Positions 25,388 through 32,889 of a stretch of DNA of 64,000 nt are shown here, one piece after another. The first letter of the stretch is position 1, and each line of letters starts with the position of its first letter. Position numbers and translations under genes: made by a program. This stretch comes from Actinoplanes sp. TFC3. Lineage in GTDB: Bacteria; Actinomycetota; Actinomycetes; Mycobacteriales; Micromonosporaceae. The notes beneath the pieces were generated by a model, which was given only the letters and a program-made list of their open reading frames with translations, was not told the origin of the DNA and searched no databases. The DNA is taken from assembly GCF_001553785.1 (NCBI RefSeq), contig NZ_LOJP01000001.1, positions 5,893,987 through 5,957,986 on the forward strand. Reading direction: 5' to 3'.

Positions 25388-26650
25388 TCAGATCGCGTGG
25401 TGCGGAATGGCGCGGCGCTCGATCGGTGGCGCCGGCGGGAGGCCGTTGGAGGCGCGCCCGTCGAACTGACGGAAGGACAGCGCTTCGGCGTCCAGGCCGT
25501 CGTAGAGCAATTCCAGGTCGAGGCTGGCGACGGGCGGATAGACCCGTTCCTTCGGTGGTTCCTGACCGGCTTGCAGCGCGCCCTGCGAGATCATGAAATC
25601 GACGATTGCCTGGCGCACCGAGGGCAGGGTGACCGGCGAGTGGTAGATGACATTGAGGGCTTGCATGCGCATGCCCTGCACGTGTTCCTCGCCCTTGTTG
25701 TCGTGGAAATGCGGGTTGCGGGTCTCGATCTGCAGAATCGGCACCGAGCCGGCCATCACCTCCGCATCGCTGCTTTCCAGCACGCCGCCGAACTGCTCGA
25801 AGACGTCCATGTACTCGTACGGCTCAACCGCGAAGCCGCCCGCAAGCCGCAGTTTCAGGCCCAGTTCGAGGGTCATGGCATGCTCACCGGCGTTGCCCGT
25901 GGCGATGACCTCGGTGCCGAAGCCGGAATACTCGGCGAGGAACTTGTTGAGCCATTCGTTGGTGATCTGGGAACTGCGGCCCTTGCGGCTGAAGAACAAC
26001 CGGCCGTCACGCAGCTTGGGTTTGGAGTGCCAGGAGATCCGGACCATCGAGTACGCGCTGCCGGCCAGATAGAGCCCCGCCGCATAGGCCTTGCAGTACT
26101 CATTGACCGCACCGGGCACGTAATTGTCGGCGTCGACATAGCCGAGGTATTTGCGGCCGGTCATCGCGGCCACCGCCATGCCGATCAGCATGGCCTCGCC
26201 CTTGCCGTTACGCACCAGGCCGTCCTCGCCGATCAATTCCGTCATGCCGGCGGCTTTGAACGCGGCGGCCAGGCCCGGGTCTTTTTGATGGACGGCCACC
26301 GCGGAACGGCCCGCCAGACGGCAGAACTGCTCAAGCGTCTGCGATTCGATCTCGTAGCGGTCCACCGGACGCCTGTCGCTGTTCGAGACAAGCACAATGA
26401 GACAGTCATGGGGAATCCCGGAGAGCACGCCTTCGATGACGCTTCGTGTCTCATTCATGCAGGGGACGACGATTACCATTTGCGACTCGACGGCACGCAT
26501 TGCTTCCGGCGGCACGACGCGGCTACCAGCCGAAAGGCTCGGCTGACCAGTGTCGTGCACGGCGCCCGAGTCGAGCTCGATCACCCTCTGCAGCTCTTGG
26601 ATCCGGACCGCGCCGAAGCGCTCACTCCGGAAAGAATCAGCCAGTCGCAT
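25388..26650 (-). CDS. mpgS: Mannosyl-3-phosphoglycerate synthase
   Basis: GT55-family glycosyltransferase making mannosyl-3-phosphoglycerate from GDP-mannose and 3-phosphoglycerate, a precursor of the compatible solute mannosylglycerate. The 420-residue sequence begins MRLADSFRSERFGAVRIQEL and VIELDSG, as in known MpgS proteins. It carries VIVVPCMNETRSVIEGVL, the nucleotide-sugar/metal motif GYVDADNYVPGAVNEY, and TGNAGEHAMTLELG. The neighbouring serA acts on the same metabolite, 3-phosphoglycerate. No mannosyl-3-phosphoglycerate phosphatase gene is beside it, unlike many mpgS loci. Confidence 0.9.
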   Translation of the reverse strand: MRLADSFRSERFGAVRIQELQRVIELDSGAVHDTGQPSLSAGSRVVPPEAMRAVESQMVIVVPCMNETRSVIEGVLSGIPHDCLIVLVSNSDRRPVDRYEIESQTLEQFCRLAGRSAVAVHQKDPGLAAAFKAAGMTELIGEDGLVRNGKGEAMLIGMAVAAMTGRKYLGYVDADNYVPGAVNEYCKAYAAGLYLAGSAYSMVRISWHSKPKLRDGRLFFSRKGRSSQITNEWLNKFLAEYSGFGTEVIATGNAGEHAMTLELGLKLRLAGGFAVEPYEYMDVFEQFGGVLESSDAEVMAGSVPILQIETRNPHFHDNKGEEHVQGMRMQALNVIYHSPVTLPSVRQAIVDFMISQGALQAGQEPPKERVYPPVASLDLELLYDGLDAEALSFRQFDGRASNGLPPAPPIERRAIPHHAI

Positions 26651-26774
26651 GCGGCGAGGCTACCTGCTGCGCACCACCGGCAAGTACCTCAACGATGCAC
26701 AATTCGATGACGACGCCAATAAGGTAAGAGGGACGTAACGCCCGCGTTTCAAGTAATCGTCGCGTCACCCGGAG

Positions 26775-26810
26775 CGGGTCGCGGGCCAAAGAAAAAAGCA
26801 CCGCGACCCG
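26775..26810 (-). terminator. Probable terminator of ilvBNC
   Basis: Arms 26775-26784 and 26801-26810 pair perfectly (CGGGTCGCGG/CCGCGACCCG), starting 15 bases after the ilvC stop. The 16-base loop holds the T-run on the minus strand, so the U-tract is not in the classic position. A shorter hairpin ending before this T-run may be the functional one. Confidence 0.5.
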
Positions 26811-26824
26811 GAGGGCAAAACGGA

Positions 26825-27838
26825 TCAGGCCGTCTCGGTGATCGGCCGGTCCACCCAGCTCATCATGCTGCGCAGCTTGGCGCCGGTGATCTCGATCGGG
26901 TGCTGGGCACCCTGCTCGCGGTACTTCTTCAGCGCCGGGGCGCCGGCCTCGTCATCGGCGATGAGGGTGCGGGTGAACTCGCCGGACTGGATGTCGGCGA
27001 GGATCTTCTTCATCTCCTCCTTGACCCCGGCGTTGATCACACGCGGGCCGGAGACGTAGTCACCGAACTCGGCGGTGTCCGAGACGCTGTAGCGCATCCG
27101 GGAGATGCCGCCCTCGTACATCAGGTCGACGATGAGCTTGAGCTCGTGCAGGCACTCGAAGTAGGCGATCTCCGGGGCGTAGCCGGCCTCGGTGAGCACC
27201 TCGAAACCGGTCTGCACCAGCGCCGCCGTGCCACCACAGAGCACCGCCTGCTCGCCGAACAGGTCGGTCTCGGTCTCTTCCTTGAACGTGGTCTTGATGA
27301 CCCCGGCGCGGGTGCCGCCGATGGCCTTCGCGTACGACAGGGCGAGCGCCTGGGCGCCACCGGTGGCGTCCTGCTCGACGGCGATGAGCGCGGGCACGCC
27401 CTTGCCGTCGACGTACTGGCGGCGGACCAGGTGACCCGGGCCCTTGGGGGCGACCATCGCCACGTCGACGTCGGCCGGGGGCTTGATCAGCTCGAAGCGG
27501 ATGTTCAGGCCGTGGCCGAAGAACAGCGCCTTCCCGGCCGTGAGGTTCGGCTCGATCGACTCGGTGTAGATCTTGCGCTGCGCGGTGTCCGGGGCCAGCA
27601 CCATGATCACGTCGGCCCAGGCGGACGCCTCGGCGGGGGTGAGCACCTTGAGGCCCTGCTCCTCGGCCTTGGCCCGGCTCTTCGAACCCTCCTTCAGGCC
27701 GATCACCACGTCGACGCCCGAATCGCGCAGCGACAGCGAGTGCGCGTGGCCCTGGCTGCCGTAGCCGATCACGGCGACCTTGCGCCCCTGGATGATGGAC
27801 AGGTCGGCGTCGTCGTCGTAGAACGTTTCCGCGGTCAT
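26825..27838 (-). CDS. ilvC: Ketol-acid reductoisomerase (class I)
   Basis: A 337-residue NADPH-dependent enzyme converting acetolactate or acetohydroxybutyrate to dihydroxy acids. The Rossmann motif is VAVIGYGSQGHAHSLSLRD; the NADP loop and MVAPKGPGHLVRRQY with the catalytic His are present. The C-terminal knotted domain has metal ligands in TDLFGEQAVLCGG and ECLHELKLIVDLMYEGG. The short length marks class I. It is the third gene of ilvBNC, 38 bases after ilvN. Confidence 0.97.
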   Translation of the reverse strand: MTAETFYDDDADLSIIQGRKVAVIGYGSQGHAHSLSLRDSGVDVVIGLKEGSKSRAKAEEQGLKVLTPAEASAWADVIMVLAPDTAQRKIYTESIEPNLTAGKALFFGHGLNIRFELIKPPADVDVAMVAPKGPGHLVRRQYVDGKGVPALIAVEQDATGGAQALALSYAKAIGGTRAGVIKTTFKEETETDLFGEQAVLCGGTAALVQTGFEVLTEAGYAPEIAYFECLHELKLIVDLMYEGGISRMRYSVSDTAEFGDYVSGPRVINAGVKEEMKKILADIQSGEFTRTLIADDEAGAPALKKYREQGAQHPIEITGAKLRSMMSWVDRPITETA

Positions 27839-27876
27839 GACTTCCCTTTCGAAATTCTTGTGTGGGTCAGGCGGGA

Positions 27877-28401
27877 TCAGGCCGCGCGCAGGGCAGGGCC
27901 GGTGGTGATGGACCGGCTGCCGCGGCCGATGGCCACGAGACCGGACTGCACCATTTCCTTGATGCCGTACGGCTCGAGGTCGCGCAGCAACGCGTCCAGC
28001 TTGTCGGGGTTGCCGGTCGCCTCGATCGTGAGGGTGTCCGGTGCGACGTCGATCACCTTCGCCCTGAACAGCTCGACCGTCTCGAGCACCTGGCTGCGCA
28101 TGGCCCGCTCGGCGCGGACCTTGACCAGCAGGAGTTCACGCTGCACCGACTGCTGCGGGTCCAGCTCGACGATCTTCAGGACGTTCACCAGCTTGTTGAG
28201 CTGCTTGGTCACCTGCTCCAGGGGTGAGGAGTCGGCGTTGACCACGATCGTGATGCGGGAGACGTCGGGGTTCTCCGTCTCGCCCACCGCCAGCGAGTCG
28301 ATGTTGAAGCTGCGCCGGGAGAAGAGCCCGCTCACCCGGGCCAGCACGCCTGGCTTGTTCTCCACCAGCACCGAGAGGGTGTGCTTGTTCTGGCTGCTCA
28401 C
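27877..28401 (-). CDS. ilvN: Acetolactate synthase small (regulatory) subunit
   Basis: A 174-residue regulatory subunit. It opens with an ACT domain (HTLSVLVENKPGVLARVSGL, RRSFNIDSLAVGETENPDVS), which binds valine for feedback inhibition, followed by the C-terminal ALS_ss domain. The GTG start overlaps the ilvB stop by four bases (GTGA), giving translational coupling and equal synthesis of subunits. Confidence 0.97.
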   Translation of the reverse strand: MSSQNKHTLSVLVENKPGVLARVSGLFSRRSFNIDSLAVGETENPDVSRITIVVNADSSPLEQVTKQLNKLVNVLKIVELDPQQSVQRELLLVKVRAERAMRSQVLETVELFRAKVIDVAPDTLTIEATGNPDKLDALLRDLEPYGIKEMVQSGLVAIGRGSRSITTGPALRAA

Positions 28402-30224
28402 AGGTCATCCTCTTCGAAGTTGGGGCGCAGGTCCCGGGCGTGCATGATCTCGTCGTTGCTGGTGCCGGCGGCAACCATGGGCCACACCATGGCGTCCTTG
28501 CCGACCGTGAAGTCGATCACCACTGGCCGGTCGGTGATGTCCATTGCCGCCTTGATGGTGGCGTCCACGTCGTCCTTGGACTCGCAGCGCAGCCCGATGC
28601 AGCCCAGCGCCTCGGCCAGCTTCACGAAGTCGGGGATGCGGTGCTTGTGCGTGCCCAGCTCGGTGTTGGAGTAGCGACCCTCGTAGAACAGGGTCTGCCA
28701 CTGGCGCACCATGCCCAGGTTGCCGTTGTTGATCACGGCGATCTTGACCGGGATGCCCTCCAGCGCGCAGGTGGCCAGCTCCTGGTTGGTCATCTGGAAA
28801 CAGCCGTCGCCGTCGATCGCCCACACCGCGGTCTCGGGCCGGCCGACCTTGGCGCCCATCGCGGCGGGCACCGCGTAGCCCATGGTGCCGGCGCCGCCGG
28901 AGTTGAGCCAGGTGCCCGGCTTCTCGTACTTGATGAACTGCGAGGCCCACATCTGGTGCTGGCCCACGCCGGCCACGTAGATCGCGTCCGGGCCGGCGAG
29001 CTGGCCGATGCGCTCGATCACGTACTGCGGGGCGAGCGTGCCGTCGGTCGGCTCGTCGTAGCCCAGCGGGTAGCGCTCGCGCAGGTCGTTGAGCTGGGCC
29101 CACCACGGCTCGTAGGCCGAGGCGCCGGTCGCCGAGGTGGAGATCGCGGCGATCAGCTCGTCGATCACGTGCCGGGCATCGCCCACGATGGGCACGTCGG
29201 CGTGGCGGTTCTTGCCGATCTCGGCCGGGTCGATGTCGGCGTGCACGATCTTGGCGTCCGGCGCGAACGAGTCGAGCTGGCCGGTGACCCGGTCGTCGAA
29301 GCGGGCGCCGAGGGTCACCAGCAGGTCAGCCTTCTGCAGGGCGTACACCGCGGGAACCGTGCCGTGCATGCCGGGCATGCCCAGATGCTGCGGGTGCGAG
29401 TCGGGGAACGCGCCGAGCGCCATCAGCGTGGTGACCACCGGGATGCCGGTGAGCTCGGCCAGCTTGCGCAGCCCGTCGGTGGCGCCGGCCTTGAGCACGC
29501 CGCCGCCGACGTAGAGCACCGGGCGCTTGGCCGCGGCGATCAACCGGGCTGCCTCGCGGATCTGCTTGCCGTGCGGGTGCAGGGTGGGCCGGTAGCCGGG
29601 CAGGTCCAGCGTCGGCGGCCAGGAGAACGTGGTCTGCGCCTGCTGGACGTCCTTGGGGATGTCGACCAGCACCGGGCCGGGCCGGCCGGTCGAGGCCAGG
29701 TGGAACGCCTGCGCGAGAACCTGAGGGATCTCCTCGGGGTCCTGGATCAGGAAGTTGTGCTTCGTGATCGGCAGCGTGATGCCCTGGATATCTGCTTCCT
29801 GGAACGCGTCGGTGCCGATGGCGGCGCGCGAGACCTGACCGGTGATCGCCACGATCGGCACCGAGTCCATGTAGGCGTCGGCGATCGCGGTGACCAGGTT
29901 GGTGGCGCCCGGCCCGGAGGTGGCGATGCACACGCCGACCTTGCCGGTGGCCTGGGCATAGCCGGTGGCGGCGTGACCCGCGCCCTGCTCGTGGCGCACC
30001 AGGATGTGCCGGACCTTGGAGTCGTACAGCGGGTCGTAGGCCGGCAGGATCGTCCCGCCGGGAATGCCGAACGCCACCTCGACGCCGAGCGCCTCCAGTG
30101 ACCGCACGAGGGAACCGGCCCCGGTGACCGGGGTCGGGGAAGCCGGTACAGCCGTCCCGGAGGCCGCTGCGACGGTGGCCGGGGTAGCGCGGTTTGCGAG
30201 GGTCTCTGGCGTGGGTCTCGTCAT
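28398..30224 (-). CDS. ilvB: Acetolactate synthase large (catalytic) subunit
   Basis: A 608-residue TPP- and FAD-dependent enzyme forming acetolactate from pyruvate, or acetohydroxybutyrate from pyruvate and 2-ketobutyrate. The TPP-activating Glu is in HILVRHEQGAGHAATGYAQ, the FAD region is DLLVTLGARFDDRVTGQL, and the TPP/Mg motif is AIDGDGCFQMTNQELATC. The start is ATG 30224 (MTRPTPETLANRATPATV); upstream in-frame codons run into the attenuator. First gene of ilvBNC, controlled by the attenuator directly upstream. Confidence 0.97.
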   Translation of the reverse strand: MTRPTPETLANRATPATVAAASGTAVPASPTPVTGAGSLVRSLEALGVEVAFGIPGGTILPAYDPLYDSKVRHILVRHEQGAGHAATGYAQATGKVGVCIATSGPGATNLVTAIADAYMDSVPIVAITGQVSRAAIGTDAFQEADIQGITLPITKHNFLIQDPEEIPQVLAQAFHLASTGRPGPVLVDIPKDVQQAQTTFSWPPTLDLPGYRPTLHPHGKQIREAARLIAAAKRPVLYVGGGVLKAGATDGLRKLAELTGIPVVTTLMALGAFPDSHPQHLGMPGMHGTVPAVYALQKADLLVTLGARFDDRVTGQLDSFAPDAKIVHADIDPAEIGKNRHADVPIVGDARHVIDELIAAISTSATGASAYEPWWAQLNDLRERYPLGYDEPTDGTLAPQYVIERIGQLAGPDAIYVAGVGQHQMWASQFIKYEKPGTWLNSGGAGTMGYAVPAAMGAKVGRPETAVWAIDGDGCFQMTNQELATCALEGIPVKIAVINNGNLGMVRQWQTLFYEGRYSNTELGTHKHRIPDFVKLAEALGCIGLRCESKDDVDATIKAAMDITDRPVVIDFTVGKDAMVWPMVAAGTSNDEIMHARDLRPNFEEDDL

Positions 30225-30270
30225 GACGATCAGGCCTTCGTTCGGGTTCGGATGCCGTTCTTCGCGCAAC

Positions 30271-30337
30271 AAAAAAGGCCCGCGTGCTTTCGCACGGGAC
30301 CTAGCGCACTGCCCGGGGTTCTAGATGGGCAGCGCGC
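30271..30337 (-). promoter_or_regulatory. Transcription attenuator of ilvBNC
   Basis: On the minus strand a hairpin with 11-base arms (30327-30337 and 30304-30314, one mismatch) starts directly at the leader stop codon. It is followed by a terminator hairpin (arms 30292-30301 and 30277-30287, GAAA loop, one bulge) and a run of six T. ilvB starts 47 bases later. Attenuation of ilvB by a leader peptide is known in Streptomyces and Corynebacterium. Confidence 0.82.
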
Positions 30338-30367
30338 TCAACTAAGTACGAGGAACGACGAACACAT
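30338..30367 (-). CDS. ilvB leader peptide
   Basis: A nine-codon frame from ATG 30367 to TGA 30338-30340 encodes MCSSFLVLS. The L-V-L codons just before the stop provide the sensing step for charged Leu and Val tRNA. There is no Shine-Dalgarno sequence. The ATG lies four bases after the stop codon of the upstream GGDEF-EAL gene, so translation could be leaderless from the nearby promoter or coupled to that gene. Confidence 0.7.
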   Translation of the reverse strand: MCSSFLVLS

Positions 30368-30371
30368 GCGG

Positions 30372-32765
30372 CTAAGACTGCCCCATCTCACGTGGTGCGT
30401 CAACTGATCTCACATCTTGGTCACTCGAAAAGGCCGGATCGGTGGGCAGGACCGCTCTCACCTGCCGCATTCCGGGCCCCAGCATGACGATCTGGCTGCG
30501 AGCAGGTGCCGTTGAGGAAACCGGCGGGCGGTTGCGGGCCGGCGGAACCGGGCGTACTCCGCCGGGCCGAGCGGTGAGCAGCTTGGCCTCGAAATGCTCG
30601 GCCGGCACGCCCCAGCCGAACAGCGAGCCCTGCCCGAGCCGGCACCCGGCCTGCTCGACCACCTCGCGTTGCGCGGGGGTGCCGACGCCCTCGGCCAGCA
30701 CCTCCAGGCCCAGCCGGTGCCCGAGGCGCACGACGACGTCGACCAGCGGCGCGGCCATGCCCGTCCGCGACTCCGGCTCGGCGACCAGCGCGTGATCGAT
30801 CTTCAAGATGTCCACCGGCAGGTCGCGCAGCTGGCCCAGCGAGGAGTAGCCGGCCCCGAAGTCGTCCAGCGCGATCCGCACCCCGGTGGAGCGCAGCTCG
30901 ACCAGGCGGCGGATCAGCTCTTCCTTGTCGGTGGCCACGGCATGCTCGGTGACCTCCAGCACGAGCCGCTGCGGGGGAACGCCGTACTTCTCCAGCACGC
31001 CGGCCACCCGGCACGCGTAGTCGGCGGCGTGCAACTCCTTGGGTGACAGGTTGACCGACACCCACACGTCGTGCCCGGCCGCCAGCCACTGCGAGAGCTG
31101 ACGGCAAGCCTGGTCGAGCACCCAGGAGCCGAGCACGCAGATGAGATCGGACTCCTCGGCGACCGGGATGAACTCGTCCGGGCGGACCTTGCCCAACTCG
31201 GGGTGGGTCCAGCGCAACAGAGCTTCCGCGCCCACTGGACGTACCGATGGAAGCGTCACGACCGGTTGGAACACCAACCGCAACTGATCCCTGTCGATGG
31301 CGTGGCGAAGCTCGTTCTCCAGCACGCTGTGCCGGCGCAGCAGCTCGTCATAGCGCTTCTCGTAGCTCTCCACCCGGTTCTTGCCGCGCTGCTTCGCGTA
31401 ACGCAGCGCCAGATCCGCGTCGCGCATCAGCTCGCCGGTGTCGCCGGGCGCGGGAGAGCCCGCCACGCCCACGCTCGCCGACAGGAAGACCGGCCCGTCG
31501 GTGGTGTCGTAGGGCTCGCACAGCACTTCGAGCAGCCGCTCGCTCACCCGCAGCGCTTCCTCGCGGCTCGCCATCATCAGCACCGCGAACTCATCCCCAC
31601 CCAGCCGCGCGGCCACGTCCCCCTCACGCAGGTTGGCGCGCAGCCGCTCGCCCACCTCAGTCAGAACCGCGTCACCGATGTCATGCCCGCGCATGTCGTT
31701 GACGTTCTTGAAGCCATCCAGGTCGATGCTGACCAGCGTGCGGTCGTGCGCGAAGGACGCGTCGGTGCGCAGCGCCCGCACCAGACCCCGCCGGTTGGCC
31801 AGCCCGGTGAGCGGATCGGTGTGCGCCAGCTCGCGGAAGTGTGCCTCCCGCTGACGCAACCGCAAGGTGTAATCCCGTACGTCCCCGAGCGCCACGTATT
31901 GCCGGGTGACCAGCGCGAAGCCCTCCACCGTGGCGCCCACGAAGCCCAAACCGGTGAATTCGCCGCCGGCCAGCAGGTGGTAACAGCCGGCCAGAAACAT
32001 CGAGCCCATGGGTACGAACGCATAGCCGGATCCGCGCTGGATGATGTCGCCGGTGACCGTGACCGGCCGGTCCGCGCTGCGCACGCCGCGGGCCACCACG
32101 AACAGCCCCGCCGGCAGCAGGATCGCGCTGCTCAGCACGATAACCGGCCAGTCCTGGCAGATGCCGCCGGACAACGCGGTGGCGCCGATCGCCACCATGG
32201 TGACCCCGGCGGAGACCCGGACCGTGGCGTAGCGCGGCCGGTGCGCATGCATCGCGAGAATGGTGGTCAGGCCCGTGGCCAGCACCGCGACACCGGCGGG
32301 CAGCAACATCGGCAGGCACCGGACCGGGGTGGCCGCGCCCAGGATGCGGGTGGGTGCGGAGACCAGGATCCAGCCCACGAACCAGATCGCCGCCGCGACG
32401 ATCAGACCGTCGAGCAGGTGACGCAGCGCCGCCCGGCGGCTCTCCGCGGCGCCCGGCAGCATCAAGGTGCCGGTCAGCAGCGTGATCGTGCCCAGGGCCA
32501 TGGCGAGCGCGACCGCCTGGCCCAGCGTCCGGCCGTCCCGGTGCGGCAGCAGCACCGCGGTAAGCAGGCCGGCCAAGGCGGCGGCGGTCGACAGCGCACC
32601 ACCCGCAGCCAGCAGGAGGTGGGCCCGGCGCGCGGCACCCGTGTGTTTACGTCCGGATTTGCCCAGCAAGGCGACGGCCGGGACGGCGACCAGGAGGCTC
32701 GCCAGCCCGGCCAGCTCCACGCCGGACGGTGAGTGCACGGGAACACTCTGCCGTACCGCGATCAT
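30372..32765 (-). CDS. Membrane GGDEF-EAL protein (c-di-GMP turnover)
   Basis: A 797-residue membrane protein. About nine hydrophobic segments occupy residues 15-300 and form an N-terminal sensor region of no named family. The GGDEF domain follows (DPLTGLANRRGLVRALRTD; active-site loop RLGGDEFAVLM intact). The EAL domain then shows EALLRW, NLSPKELHAAD, LEVTEHA and DDFGAGYSSL with the Lys in DILKID. The usual EGVE motif reads AEGVG, so the catalytic Glu stays but the second, metal-region Glu is Gly. It could make, degrade or only sense c-di-GMP. Its stop lies four bases before the ilvB leader ATG. A 70-residue low-complexity tail ends the protein. Confidence 0.93.
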   Translation of the reverse strand: MIAVRQSVPVHSPSGVELAGLASLLVAVPAVALLGKSGRKHTGAARRAHLLLAAGGALSTAAALAGLLTAVLLPHRDGRTLGQAVALAMALGTITLLTGTLMLPGAAESRRAALRHLLDGLIVAAAIWFVGWILVSAPTRILGAATPVRCLPMLLPAGVAVLATGLTTILAMHAHRPRYATVRVSAGVTMVAIGATALSGGICQDWPVIVLSSAILLPAGLFVVARGVRSADRPVTVTGDIIQRGSGYAFVPMGSMFLAGCYHLLAGGEFTGLGFVGATVEGFALVTRQYVALGDVRDYTLRLRQREAHFRELAHTDPLTGLANRRGLVRALRTDASFAHDRTLVSIDLDGFKNVNDMRGHDIGDAVLTEVGERLRANLREGDVAARLGGDEFAVLMMASREEALRVSERLLEVLCEPYDTTDGPVFLSASVGVAGSPAPGDTGELMRDADLALRYAKQRGKNRVESYEKRYDELLRRHSVLENELRHAIDRDQLRLVFQPVVTLPSVRPVGAEALLRWTHPELGKVRPDEFIPVAEESDLICVLGSWVLDQACRQLSQWLAAGHDVWVSVNLSPKELHAADYACRVAGVLEKYGVPPQRLVLEVTEHAVATDKEELIRRLVELRSTGVRIALDDFGAGYSSLGQLRDLPVDILKIDHALVAEPESRTGMAAPLVDVVVRLGHRLGLEVLAEGVGTPAQREVVEQAGCRLGQGSLFGWGVPAEHFEAKLLTARPGGVRPVPPARNRPPVSSTAPARSQIVMLGPGMRQVRAVLPTDPAFSSDQDVRSVDAPREMGQS
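30375..30403 (-). promoter_or_regulatory. Candidate ilvB promoter inside the GGDEF-EAL gene
   Basis: TTGACG (30398-30403) is followed after 17 bases by CAGTCT (30375-30380), a good -35 but weak -10. Transcription would start at or next to the leader ATG, giving a leaderless leader peptide. The site lies within the last codons of the upstream GGDEF-EAL gene. Confidence 0.35.
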
Positions 32766-32784
32766 TTGTTGTAGTCCCTGTCAC

Positions 32785-32831
32785 GTCCCGCCTTGCTGTC
32801 CCGCCTTGTCGCGCTTCCGCGTCCCGCCTTG
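32785..32831. repeat. Three direct repeats of GTCCCGCCTTG
   Basis: The 11-base sequence occurs at 32785-32795, 32798-32808 and 32821-32831, spaced 13 and 23 bases apart. They lie between the divergent GGDEF-EAL and ilvD genes, about 60 bases upstream of ilvD, where regulator sites or a promoter would be expected. Confidence 0.6.
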
Positions 32832-32889
32832 TGGAAGCATGACGGGCGGCACACCGGCGGTCCTTACTCGCGGTGGCACTATGGGTGTC

